Assembly (NCBI GenBank): GCA_003647375.1
Contig: QMMS01000289.1
Span: 1 to 5,838 of the forward strand
Direction: 5' to 3'
Source: Deltaproteobacteria bacterium
GTDB taxonomy: Bacteria; Desulfobacterota; Desulfobacteria; Desulfobacterales; B30-G6
DNA length: 5,838 bases
Part shown: piece by piece, positions 1-5,706 of the stretch
How positions within the stretch are numbered: position 1 is the first letter of the stretch
Layout: each line of letters begins with the position of its first letter
Program-made: the position numbers and the translations under genes
The notes under the pieces: generated by a model
Database searches by the model: none
What the model was told of the DNA's origin: nothing
The model's input: the letters and a program-made list of their open reading frames with translations, nothing else

Positions 1-20
1 CCCATATTGATAGCCCCACA

Positions 21-41
21 ATGAAATCAAAAAGATTTCAT
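21..41. repeat. Perfect short inverted repeat (hairpin)
   Basis: The arms ATGAAATC (21-28) and GATTTCAT (34-41) are exact reverse complements separated by AAAAA. The structure could form a hairpin in RNA from either strand or be a protein-binding dyad. No U-rich tract follows it on either side, so it is not a standard intrinsic terminator. Its function is unknown. Confidence 0.6.
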
Positions 42-151
42 ATTGTTGAATATTTGCGGAATAATTTATCATAGTGACAAATAGAAAACAATGTATTTTC
101 GGTTTTGTGGCCTTGTAGCGCGTATTTTTGACGGCGCTCGGGGTCGTGTGA

Positions 152-160
152 GGGGGGGGG
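152..160. repeat. Homopolymer tract of nine G
   Basis: Nine consecutive G residues lie in the non-coding region beyond the galE remnant. Tracts of this length are prone to slipped-strand length change. It lies in no recognised gene or promoter, so phase variation is only a possibility. A sequencing or assembly length error is also possible. Confidence 0.7.
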
Positions 161-223
161 TGACGTTGGCAAAGATGAACATCGAATGAAAAACAATCAG
201 GTTCAAAGGTGTTATCGTGCTAT

Positions 224-385
224 TTATTCATACCCATTCGGATTGTTTCGTTGCCAACGCCATGCATCGGAACACATTTCATCTATGCCGTACTTGGCAT
301 CCCATCCCAATCGGCTTTTTGCTTTTCGGGGATCAGCATAACAGGTTGCGATATCGCCGGGTCTTCTATCAACTATCTTGTAAGG
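224..385 (-). pseudogene. galE: UDP-glucose 4-epimerase, C-terminal remnant cut by an IS
   Basis: Reading the minus strand from 385 down to the TAA at 226-224 gives 53 codons with no stop. They begin PYKIVDRRPGDIATCYADP, continue through KAKSRLGWDAKYGIDEMCSDAW and end RWQRNNPNGYE. This is the well-conserved C-terminus of GalE, the cytoplasmic NAD-dependent enzyme that interconverts UDP-glucose and UDP-galactose for the Leloir pathway and for surface polysaccharide precursors. The RRPGD and Y-A-D-P motifs and the W-x-W/R-W-Q...NPNGY ending are family hallmarks. GalE is usually about 330-340 residues, so about 85% is missing, including the Rossmann GxxGxxG motif and the catalytic YxxxK, and the fragment cannot be active. 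Homology runs right up to base 385, and the insertion sequence repeat starts at 386. The 5' part of galE is not found after either mobile element in this window. Confidence 0.9.
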
Positions 386-398
386 TAGTGCCTGAACG
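386..398 (+). repeat. Left terminal inverted repeat of the ISNCY-like element
   Basis: TAGTGCCTGAACG here is repeated exactly in reverse complement at 2266-2278. It begins at the base after the last galE codon, which fixes this end of the element independently of the repeat. Confidence 0.8.
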
Positions 399-490
399 GT
401 ATCCCATTTTCTATCGATTTGTCAACTGCTTACGACACATATAGTCATCCGAATATTTCCAAATTTATTCTTTTTGAGTGCATTTTTAAC

Positions 491-519
491 TTTACAAAAA
501 TCGTCATAAATGCTATGGA
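491..519 (+). promoter_or_regulatory. Possible sigma70-type promoter for the ISNCY-like transposase
   Basis: TTTACA (491-496, five of six matches to TTGACA) is followed after 17 bases by TATGGA (514-519), which matches TATAAT only at its first three positions. The location, about 80 bases before the transposase start, is suitable. The weak -10 makes this a tentative call. Confidence 0.25.
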
Positions 520-551
520 TTGGTGTAAACTGATGGTGGATGGTTTAGGAT

Positions 552-570
552 TATGACGCAATGCGTCATA
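552..570. promoter_or_regulatory. 19-bp perfect palindrome before the transposase start
   Basis: TATGACGCA (552-560) and TGCGTCATA (562-570) are exact reverse complements around a single A. The palindrome sits 15 bases before the Shine-Dalgarno sequence of the transposase gene. The half-site CGTCATA occurs a third time at 502-508, inside the putative promoter spacer. A dimeric-repressor operator, or a transposase binding site near the left end, fits this arrangement. As RNA it could also form a hairpin just upstream of the ribosome binding site. Confidence 0.6.
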
Positions 571-585
571 TATTTGCAAAGATTC

Positions 586-592
586 GGAGGAG
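586..592 (+). promoter_or_regulatory. Ribosome binding site of the ISNCY-like transposase
   Basis: GGAGGAG ends six bases before the ATG at 599. This near-consensus Shine-Dalgarno sequence supports that start over later internal ATG codons. Confidence 0.85.
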
Positions 593-598
593 AAAAAT

Positions 599-2092
599 AT
601 GCGAGAAGTACTCAAAAGCCAAATGAGATTCGGTGAGGTAGCAATCAGTGACATTGAATTTGACATCCGCTCTCGCGATGAAATCCCAAAACTGCTCATT
701 GGCCTGCAAGCGATATACTGTGACCTCGACGTTCGTACACAGATTTTTGCAGCACTCACAGATTTGGTTCCCGTCAAAATCAATCCCAATAACGGACGAA
801 GAGGTATGGACCTGTGGAAAATCCTTGTTTTGGGAACCTTGAGATTGTCCTGCAACTGGGATTACGATAAATTAATGGAAATTGCCAACAACCATCTGAC
901 ACTACGATTGATGCTCGGTCACAGCATCATGGACAACGATTTCCGTTACGCTTTGCAAACTTTGAAGGACAACGTGTCACTCTTTACACCTGAAATTCTT
1001 GATAAAATCAACCAGGTTACTGTTAAGTACGGACATGAAATTGTTGGGATGAAACCTGATGAAAAGCTGAACACGAGCTGTGATTCTTTTGTTTTGGAAA
1101 CGGATGTTCACTACCCGACAGACATCAATCTCTTGTGGGATGCCATGCGGAAAATGATCCTGTCGGTTGTGTTCTTATATGTTCAAGCAGGATTGCCCGG
1201 ATGGCGTAAAAGCGACTACCTTTTAAAAAAGACCAAAAAGCTTTTCCGAAAGGCACAACTGACGAAGCGCTCCACTTCAAAAAATAAGGAAAAGAAATCC
1301 AAAAGGGAACAATTGATTATTGCAGCCCATCTTGCATACCTTGATTTGGCCGAAGATATCATTAATAAGGTCAAGGAAACCATTTTAGCGGCGTTATCGC
1401 CTGCAGACATTGTTGTTCAGCTGAAGATACGGAAAATCCAAGAGTACATTGCCCATGCTGAACGGCAGATTGATCAAATTCGCAGAAGAGTCGTGGAAGG
1501 AGAAAGTATTCCCCATCACGAAAAGGTTTTCTCCATTTTTGAGGAGCATACCGAGTGGATCAGCAAGGGCAAGGCTGGCATATCACAAGAACTGGGACTC
1601 AGGGTTTGCATTATCAAAGATCAATTTGGCTTCATTTTGCACCATCGCGTGATGCAGAATGAAACAGATGACAAGATTGCGGTTCCGATCATTCAAGAAA
1701 CGAAGGAACGCTTTGTTGAGCTTGGCAGTTGCAGCTTTGACAAAGGTTTTCACAGTCCGGAAAACCAGGAAAAACTGCGAGAACTCTTAGATCGGGTGGT
1801 GCTTCCCCGCAAGGGGAAGTTGTCTGCCATTAACCGGGAGATTGAAAACTCTGAAGAGTTTCGTGAGGCCCGGAGAAAGCATTCCGCAGTAGAGTCTAGC
1901 ATAAACGCCCTTGAAAACCATGGGCTGGATCGGTGCCTGGACCATGGGATAAAAGGATTTGAGCGCTATGTGGGGTTGGCCGTCCTGGCGCGAAATATCC
2001 AAATCATCGGCCACATTCTTCAACAAAAAAAGCTGAAGCAAGTACAGCGATTGGAAAAAATGCAAAAGAGACGGCTTAAAGCGGCCGCATAG
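599..2092 (+). CDS. ISNCY-family-like DDE transposase, full length (497 aa)
   Basis: The protein is a cut-and-paste type transposase acting on the ends of its own element (386-2278). The N-terminal region (about 1-130) has the conserved block MELWKIL-like "MDLWKILVLGTLRLSCNWDY" pattern around residues 70-89 and a helix-rich DNA-binding segment. The catalytic core can be placed from motifs: ETDVHYPTD gives the first Asp (D169), SFDKGFHSPEN the second (D381), and HSAVESSINALENHGLDRC the Glu (E432). A lysine- and arginine-rich insertion of about 200 residues (about 200-300) separates the first two. The C-terminus is strongly basic (QKRRLKAAA). The length fits the family, with no frameshift or internal stop, so the enzyme may be active. 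The family name rests on recognised motifs and overall pattern; the related IS1182 and IS5-type groups are the main alternatives. Confidence 0.85.
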   Translation: MREVLKSQMRFGEVAISDIEFDIRSRDEIPKLLIGLQAIYCDLDVRTQIFAALTDLVPVKINPNNGRRGMDLWKILVLGTLRLSCNWDYDKLMEIANNHLTLRLMLGHSIMDNDFRYALQTLKDNVSLFTPEILDKINQVTVKYGHEIVGMKPDEKLNTSCDSFVLETDVHYPTDINLLWDAMRKMILSVVFLYVQAGLPGWRKSDYLLKKTKKLFRKAQLTKRSTSKNKEKKSKREQLIIAAHLAYLDLAEDIINKVKETILAALSPADIVVQLKIRKIQEYIAHAERQIDQIRRRVVEGESIPHHEKVFSIFEEHTEWISKGKAGISQELGLRVCIIKDQFGFILHHRVMQNETDDKIAVPIIQETKERFVELGSCSFDKGFHSPENQEKLRELLDRVVLPRKGKLSAINREIENSEEFREARRKHSAVESSINALENHGLDRCLDHGIKGFERYVGLAVLARNIQIIGHILQQKKLKQVQRLEKMQKRRLKAAA

Positions 2093-2265
2093 TCTCATTT
2101 TTGATTCTCGTTCTACTTTATGTGGACAGGCATGCCCAATTATGCTCGATTATGGCTATTGAGATGTAACCCAAAAAAGCATGCCAATTTTCAATAGAAA
2201 ATCCCGATTTCTCGGCATGGTTGTTCCGATATTTCCGTTCTATCATCCTGAAGATTACGGGTTTT

Positions 2266-2278
2266 CGTTCAGGCACTA
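2266..2278 (-). repeat. Right terminal inverted repeat of the ISNCY-like element
   Basis: CGTTCAGGCACTA is the exact reverse complement of 386-398. It lies 174 bases after the transposase stop and marks the right end of the insertion sequence. Confidence 0.8.
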
Positions 2279-2290
2279 ACTGTCACAGAC

Positions 2291-2296
2291 TATAAT
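2291..2296 (+). promoter_or_regulatory. TATAAT -10 box in the 40-bp gap between the two elements
   Basis: A perfect TATAAT lies in the short remnant (2279-2318) between the two mobile elements. With a 17-base spacer the -35 position is TTCAGG (2268-2273), inside the right repeat of the ISNCY-like element and a poor match to TTGACA. If used, transcription would start near 2303, outside the second element, and run through its left repeat into the first transposase gene. This would be a junction promoter; the weak -35 keeps confidence low. Confidence 0.35.
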
Positions 2297-2318
2297 TCTT
2301 CATAGAATCAGTTAAGGG

Positions 2319-2352
2319 AATTTCTGACATAAAGATGCTGGAGGCATCAGTC
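2319..2352 (+). repeat. Left inverted repeat of the two-transposase element
   Basis: AATTTCTGACA (2319-2329) matches the right end exactly in reverse complement. After a T here versus CTA there, AAAGATGC (2331-2338) also matches exactly. Similarity then continues imperfectly to CAGTC (2348-2352). Inside it, GATGC (2334-2338) and GCATC (2344-2348) form a small 5-bp hairpin. Confidence 0.7.
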
Positions 2353-2389
2353 CCTCTCACTACAACAACCATCTTAAAAAGGAGAGGGA
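2351..2389 (+). promoter_or_regulatory. Hairpin that hides the ribosome binding site of the first DDE gene
   Basis: TCCCTCTC (2351-2358) and GAGAGGGA (2382-2389) are exact reverse complements with a 23-base loop. The 3' arm overlaps the Shine-Dalgarno sequence GGAG (2381-2384), which ends seven bases before the ATG at 2392. In a transcript entering from outside, the arm would base-pair with the ribosome binding site. The same strategy is known from IS10 and IS50, where it stops read-through transcripts from making transposase. That this hairpin acts the same way is inference. Confidence 0.6.
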
Positions 2390-2391
2390 AA

Positions 2392-3468
2392 ATGGAAAAA
2401 GACAGCGCGAATGCAGGCCAGATGATGAATGAGAACAAGAGGAAATGTTATCCTGGCAGAGGTAAACGTTACTCTCGTGCTCAGAAGCAAGAAATTCTTG
2501 AATACGCTCGATCAAACGATGTTCAAGCAGCAGCGCAGAAATTCGGAACCACAGAGACCTCAATCTACGAATGGCGTCGAAGCTTAAAGCGCCGTGGGGG
2601 CAAAAGTGATCCAGACGCAAGAATTGAGATTGAAGACCCAAAGACAGAGAGAGATCAACGAATCCTTGGCATGTGGCGCCGGCATCCGGGGTATGGGCCG
2701 AGCCAGATCCGGAACATGCTGAAACGGAGCGGATTTAAGGTTTCGGTAGGCACAGCTCGGCATGTGATGGAAGAGAACGGCTATATCCCACCTACCCTGA
2801 GGCGCAAGGAGCATGTAGGTCGTTATGAAGCGGGACGTCCGCGCGAGCTGTATCACCTGGATTTTTATCACTTCTATGTTCATAAACAGAAACAGTGCGT
2901 GCTATTCATAGAAGATGATTTTTCTCGCTTCATCGCCGGCTGGACAATGGTTCCGACCGAAAAAGCAGATCCTGTAATTGAGGCCTTTGACTTGGCAGTC
3001 CAGCGCTATGGCCGTCCGGATGGGGTGATGACCGACCGAGGTTCCGCCTTTCATTCCTGGAAGGGATTGTCCCGCTTCGAAGCCCTGTTGGAAGGATATG
3101 AAATCAACTACTACATGGCCAGGGAAGCGGCAGTCAATGGTAAGGTGGAGGCGCTCAACGCCAATTTCCAGAAAGAATGCGTCGAACAGCATGAATTCAT
3201 GGACCTGACAGATGCAGCCCGGGGGATAAAACATTGGGTGGAACACTACAACCATCAGCGCACCCATCATGGGCTGGGTGGACTATTGGTCCCGGCGGAC
3301 CGGTATTACGGGTTGGCGGAACAAACCCTGAGAAGGATCGAACGGGGATTGGGGGCTGACTCACCGGAGTTGACTAATCCTGATAATCGCGGCCTTGACC
3401 TGTTCAAAGTGGTCACCTACGGGGGAAAGCCGCAAATCTGGCTGATGGGAGAAAGGGTCTTCGGATAA
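2392..3468 (+). CDS. IS3/IS481-like DDE transposase (358 aa), first gene of the pair
   Basis: The protein has two N-terminal helix-turn-helix segments: residues about 27-69 (YSRAQKQEILEYAR... TSIYEWRR, the IS3 OrfA/IS481 type) and about 90-131 (HPGYGPSQIRNMLKRSG). An integrase core follows. The catalytic triad reads YHLDFYH (D157), VMTDRGSAF (D215) and NGKVEALNANFQKE (E253), with 37 residues between the last two. The core ends with the family signature YNHQRTHHGLGG and is followed by a tail of about 55 residues. Unlike IS3 there is no orfA/orfB frameshift; the single-ORF form is like IS481. The start at 2392 is chosen for the GGAG seven bases upstream; an in-frame ATG at 2335 lies inside the terminal repeat and has no such site. 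The gene is intact. It may transpose the element together with the next gene, or be an independent enzyme; the shared terminal repeats favour the first. Confidence 0.85.
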   Translation: MEKDSANAGQMMNENKRKCYPGRGKRYSRAQKQEILEYARSNDVQAAAQKFGTTETSIYEWRRSLKRRGGKSDPDARIEIEDPKTERDQRILGMWRRHPGYGPSQIRNMLKRSGFKVSVGTARHVMEENGYIPPTLRRKEHVGRYEAGRPRELYHLDFYHFYVHKQKQCVLFIEDDFSRFIAGWTMVPTEKADPVIEAFDLAVQRYGRPDGVMTDRGSAFHSWKGLSRFEALLEGYEINYYMAREAAVNGKVEALNANFQKECVEQHEFMDLTDAARGIKHWVEHYNHQRTHHGLGGLLVPADRYYGLAEQTLRRIERGLGADSPELTNPDNRGLDLFKVVTYGGKPQIWLMGERVFG

Positions 3469-3492
3469 CACCGATTGCCGTGTCTTTTTTTT
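3468..3492 (+). terminator. Weak possible intrinsic terminator between the two DDE genes
   Basis: ACAC (3468-3471) can pair with GTGT (3480-3483), with one internal mismatch and one more G-C pair. Eight T (3485-3492) follow directly. The stem is short, so termination would be partial at best, which could reduce expression of the second gene relative to the first. The T tract is the better evidence. Confidence 0.3.
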
Positions 3493-3536
3493 CTTCATCC
3501 CTCATGAGAGAGACGGGAGAATTTGAACGGCCATCC

Positions 3537-3540
3537 GAGG
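3537..3540 (+). promoter_or_regulatory. Ribosome binding site favouring a TTG start for the second DDE gene
   Basis: GAGG ends seven bases before TTG at 3548, an ideal spacing. An in-frame TAA at 3542-3544 limits any further upstream start. The first in-frame ATG, at 3617, has no purine-rich sequence ahead of it. Confidence 0.5.
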
Positions 3541-3547
3541 ATAAGGG

Positions 3548-5515
3548 TTGACAAATCGATGGTTGTTTGGGATTCACAGCCGATATTGCAAACCCAAACA
3601 GCTATCGGTTTCAGCCATGAATTTAAAAGAAGCGTGTCAGACCAACGGGTTAACATTAATTGGCCTTTACAAGCTTGTTCAAGAAAACGCTTCCCGTGTG
3701 GGTCTTGTCCTGGACGGTCCCCTCACTGCGATCTGTGAAGGTGCCGGGGTAAACCGTACCCAGGTCTATGAGCGTAAAAGGCAAATCGAGGACATTTTGG
3801 AAACGATTGAACTTGCCGGCCCCGGTCGGCCTGAAAATCGCATTGCCCCCCATGCCGAAGAACAGCAGCGGTGGCAGTTACGCGAAAAGATCCTGCGTTA
3901 CCGTTTGGATCATCCCGGAGCAGTGGTCACCCATGAAAGCGGCTATGCCACCTATAGCGATGGCTGTATCCGGTTTCTTCTTGACTTGCTGGAGGAATGG
4001 CAAGGTTCTATAGAAGGGTTTTGTCAGGAGGCTGAAGTACCATACCAAACGCTCAGATCCTGGGGCAGAAAAGATCAGTCATCCCCATATATAGGACATC
4101 ATAATCGGCCATGTCCGGATATGCCCACCACAGCAAGCGAAGATTTCAGGCAAATCGTCGAGGAGTGTGCCACATGGGAAGGAAGCCTCAGGGAGTTTTT
4201 TAAATATGAAAGCGCCCGTATGCATCTGAGTCCATCTTTGATTCGCCGGGTACTTGTCATTTGCGGAATACTTCCGGTGAAATCACAAAAAGGACCCCGC
4301 TATCGAGGTTCCACCGCACAATGTGAACCGGGCAATGTGCTGGTGACGGACGGCAAGGAGGTTGAAGTCATATTTACGGAAACGGGTGAGGTAGGTTCAT
4401 ATAACTGGCAGGGGATAGTAGACCAGTCAACCGCTTGCCACACGGCAGTGGTTCTAACCGATACCGAATGCGCACAGGGCGTACGGGATGCTTTTGATGA
4501 AAGTTGTGGGTTTTTGGGCCGATCGCCCCAGGGCCTGCTCCACGACAACAAACCGATCCATTCTGATCAAAATTTGCGGGGCCATGTTGAGAAAACAACC
4601 CTCATGATTCCAGCTACCTTGAATCGGCCTGAAAACAAAGCGGTTATTGAAGGGGAATTCGGTAAATTTGAACAGGCAGTGGGAACTATTTATCTGAACG
4701 ACGAAAGTGAGGAAGCCCTGAAAAAAAGCGCCGTTCATGAAATCATCCGCGCTTACACCTCGGGAATCAACCATGCGGGCCGCGTTGAGTTCGATGGAAA
4801 AAGTCGCTGGCAAGTTTTGAAGGAAGTCTGCCCGGATCCCGCTAAGGATCGCAAGTTCATTGAGCAGTTACATGCCGACCATACAAAAACCCAACGCGTT
4901 GACATACTGCCGACCCATAACGTGAGTCTTACACTTTTGAATGAAGGCTTCAAACGATTTGGCATCGAGGATCTGGACCCTCAGAGCAAAACGCGACAGT
5001 GGCTCGCAGGTGCATTTACGCCCGAGGCCATTCGGCAGGGTCTGGCAATCTTTGGAACAGTACAAGGCAAGGGGCGCATTCAAAATAAGTTTGCCCACAG
5101 ATACCTTGTAAAGGTCGTTCAAAATTGCCAACACGAAATTGATCTGCGGCAACAAGAAACGTTGTTGCGAGAATTTGCGCAAATCGAACGTGCTGCCTGG
5201 CTTGATGAATTCGAGACCGAGAACAACAACCTGATGCAGGAATGTAATGGGACATCGCCCGATAACGATGCGGCCTTTCGCATCAGCGACAACATTTTGT
5301 TTGGCTCCCTTTTCTTGGCCCGGTCTTTCTGGGAAGAAAAGCTGCAAACCCTGCTGGAAAAACAAACAGACCGATTCGTTGCCGTTTGCGCCCATATTCG
5401 GCATGTGTTTGAGGCAACATGGCAAGACCGCTTCGCACTGATTAACAAAATAATCAATTGGGAACAACAGATTGCCGACAAAACGGCCAAATGTAAATCT
5501 GCTCTATATTCTTAA
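3548..5515 (+). CDS. Large integrase-like DDE transposase (655 aa), second gene of the pair
   Basis: Numbering is from the TTG start (subtract 23 for an ATG start at 3617). The N-terminal third contains likely helix-turn-helix DNA-binding segments: about 58-82 (LTAICEGAGVNRTQVYERK), 152-175 (IEGFCQEAEVPYQTLRSWGR) and about 212-241 (LSPSLIRRVLVICGI). An RNase H-fold core follows with a full triad: NVLVTDGKEV (D268), GLLHDNKPIHSD (D333) and NKAVIEGEFGKFEQ (E368), 34 residues between the last two as expected for DDE integrases. The C-terminal 230 residues are helix-rich and hold a conserved-looking FAHRYLVKVVQNCQ block (515-528). This multi-HTH, core and tail layout is like MuA, TnsB or TniA in general plan, but I cannot place it in a named family. 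No Walker motif is seen. It is in a different frame from the preceding gene and separated by a stop, so it is not a frameshifted extension of it. No internal stop or frameshift is seen. Confidence 0.8.
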   Translation: MTNRWLFGIHSRYCKPKQLSVSAMNLKEACQTNGLTLIGLYKLVQENASRVGLVLDGPLTAICEGAGVNRTQVYERKRQIEDILETIELAGPGRPENRIAPHAEEQQRWQLREKILRYRLDHPGAVVTHESGYATYSDGCIRFLLDLLEEWQGSIEGFCQEAEVPYQTLRSWGRKDQSSPYIGHHNRPCPDMPTTASEDFRQIVEECATWEGSLREFFKYESARMHLSPSLIRRVLVICGILPVKSQKGPRYRGSTAQCEPGNVLVTDGKEVEVIFTETGEVGSYNWQGIVDQSTACHTAVVLTDTECAQGVRDAFDESCGFLGRSPQGLLHDNKPIHSDQNLRGHVEKTTLMIPATLNRPENKAVIEGEFGKFEQAVGTIYLNDESEEALKKSAVHEIIRAYTSGINHAGRVEFDGKSRWQVLKEVCPDPAKDRKFIEQLHADHTKTQRVDILPTHNVSLTLLNEGFKRFGIEDLDPQSKTRQWLAGAFTPEAIRQGLAIFGTVQGKGRIQNKFAHRYLVKVVQNCQHEIDLRQQETLLREFAQIERAAWLDEFETENNNLMQECNGTSPDNDAAFRISDNILFGSLFLARSFWEEKLQTLLEKQTDRFVAVCAHIRHVFEATWQDRFALINKIINWEQQIADKTAKCKSALYS

Positions 5516-5706
5516 CCAGGGATTCATTTGATCGTCAACCATTAACCGGAAAAAACAAATTGCCACAAACGGTAAATGGAACCTAAAAAATCAAACAAGC
5601 CGAGTGCTTTGGAAATCTCATTTTTAACAATTTAGTCTGACCAAAACAATTTTGTTCAAAAAACTTGGCTCTGATTGACATCAGTTTGAGTCAAACAACC
5701 GGAGGT
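5516..5706. other. Long non-coding right end of the two-transposase element
   Basis: No gene is visible between the second DDE gene and the right terminal repeat. The stretch is A+T-rich. It contains a partly similar inverted copy of the repeat core (AATTTAGTCTGACC at 5629-5642, compared with AATTTCTGACA) and two small dyads near the terminal repeat. Such sequence could hold internal transposase-binding sites, as the long ends of Mu- and Tn7-like elements do, but this is inferred from position and weak similarity only. Confidence 0.4.
5671..5696. repeat. Two overlapping palindromes next to the right terminal repeat
   Basis: CTGAT/ATCAG (5671-5675, 5680-5684, four-base loop) is followed directly by GTTTGA-G-TCAAAC (5684-5696), a 13-base perfect palindrome. 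They lie 10 bases inside the right terminal repeat. A protein-binding role is plausible; no T tract follows, so a terminator is unlikely. Confidence 0.5.

Larger units (their letters stand above)
1..223. other. Non-coding region downstream of the galE remnant
   Basis: I see no convincing gene here on either strand. The stretch lies just 3' of the minus-strand galE stop codon, so it is probably the original chromosomal intergenic sequence. It contains a perfect 8-bp-arm inverted repeat (21-41), a run of nine G (152-160), and a small 5-bp-arm inverted repeat (117-121 with 134-138). None of these is followed by a T tract in the galE reading direction, so no clear galE terminator is visible. A minus-strand ATG at 5-3 runs off the window edge and cannot be judged. 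Confidence 0.6.
386..2278 (+). mobile_element. ISNCY-like insertion sequence, apparently complete
   Basis: This is a 1,893-bp unit bounded by a 13-bp perfect inverted repeat (TAGTGCCTGAACG at 386-398, its complement at 2266-2278). Weaker similarity continues inward through a shared CCC and a shared TCT. It contains one intact transposase gene (599-2092), a 213-bp left non-coding end and a 186-bp right non-coding end. The right end has small repeats: GCATGCC at 2130-2136 and 2179-2185, with GGCATG at 2214-2219, and the hairpin ATTTTC/GAAAAT at 2187-2202. The left end abuts the broken galE gene directly. Bases flanking the two ends do not form a recognisable direct repeat, so the target duplication is absent, very short or lost by later rearrangement. 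The exact end could be GTGCC rather than TAGTGCC, since TA precedes GTGCC at both ends. Confidence 0.8.

Noticed and set aside
117..138. AGCGC/GCGCT inverted repeat in the left flank as a galE terminator
   Set aside because: Arms are only five bases with a 12-base loop, and there is no T tract in the galE reading direction.
217..444. 75-codon plus-strand reading starting at GTG 217
   Set aside because: It lies antisense to the galE remnant and runs across the IS boundary at 386, so it is an artificial reading with no ribosome site.
895..904. TCTGACACTA inside the ISNCY-like transposase gene, identical to ten bases of the second element's right repeat
   Set aside because: It is in conserved coding sequence (NHLTLRLMLGH) and has no partner nearby; the match beyond ten bases breaks down, so coincidence is likely.
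2101..2220. Three GCATGCC/GGCATG copies and an ATTTTC/GAAAAT hairpin as a possible terminator or RNA gene
   Set aside because: Stems are short, no T tract follows, and spacing is irregular; they are best treated as minor features of the IS right end.
3523..3738. 71-codon plus-strand reading overlapping the start of the second DDE gene
   Set aside because: It overlaps the DDE gene in another frame and shows no family features.
4868..5467. 199-codon minus-strand open reading opposite the second DDE gene
   Set aside because: It is a shadow of a well-supported integrase gene, has no recognisable domain, and has no clear ribosome site.
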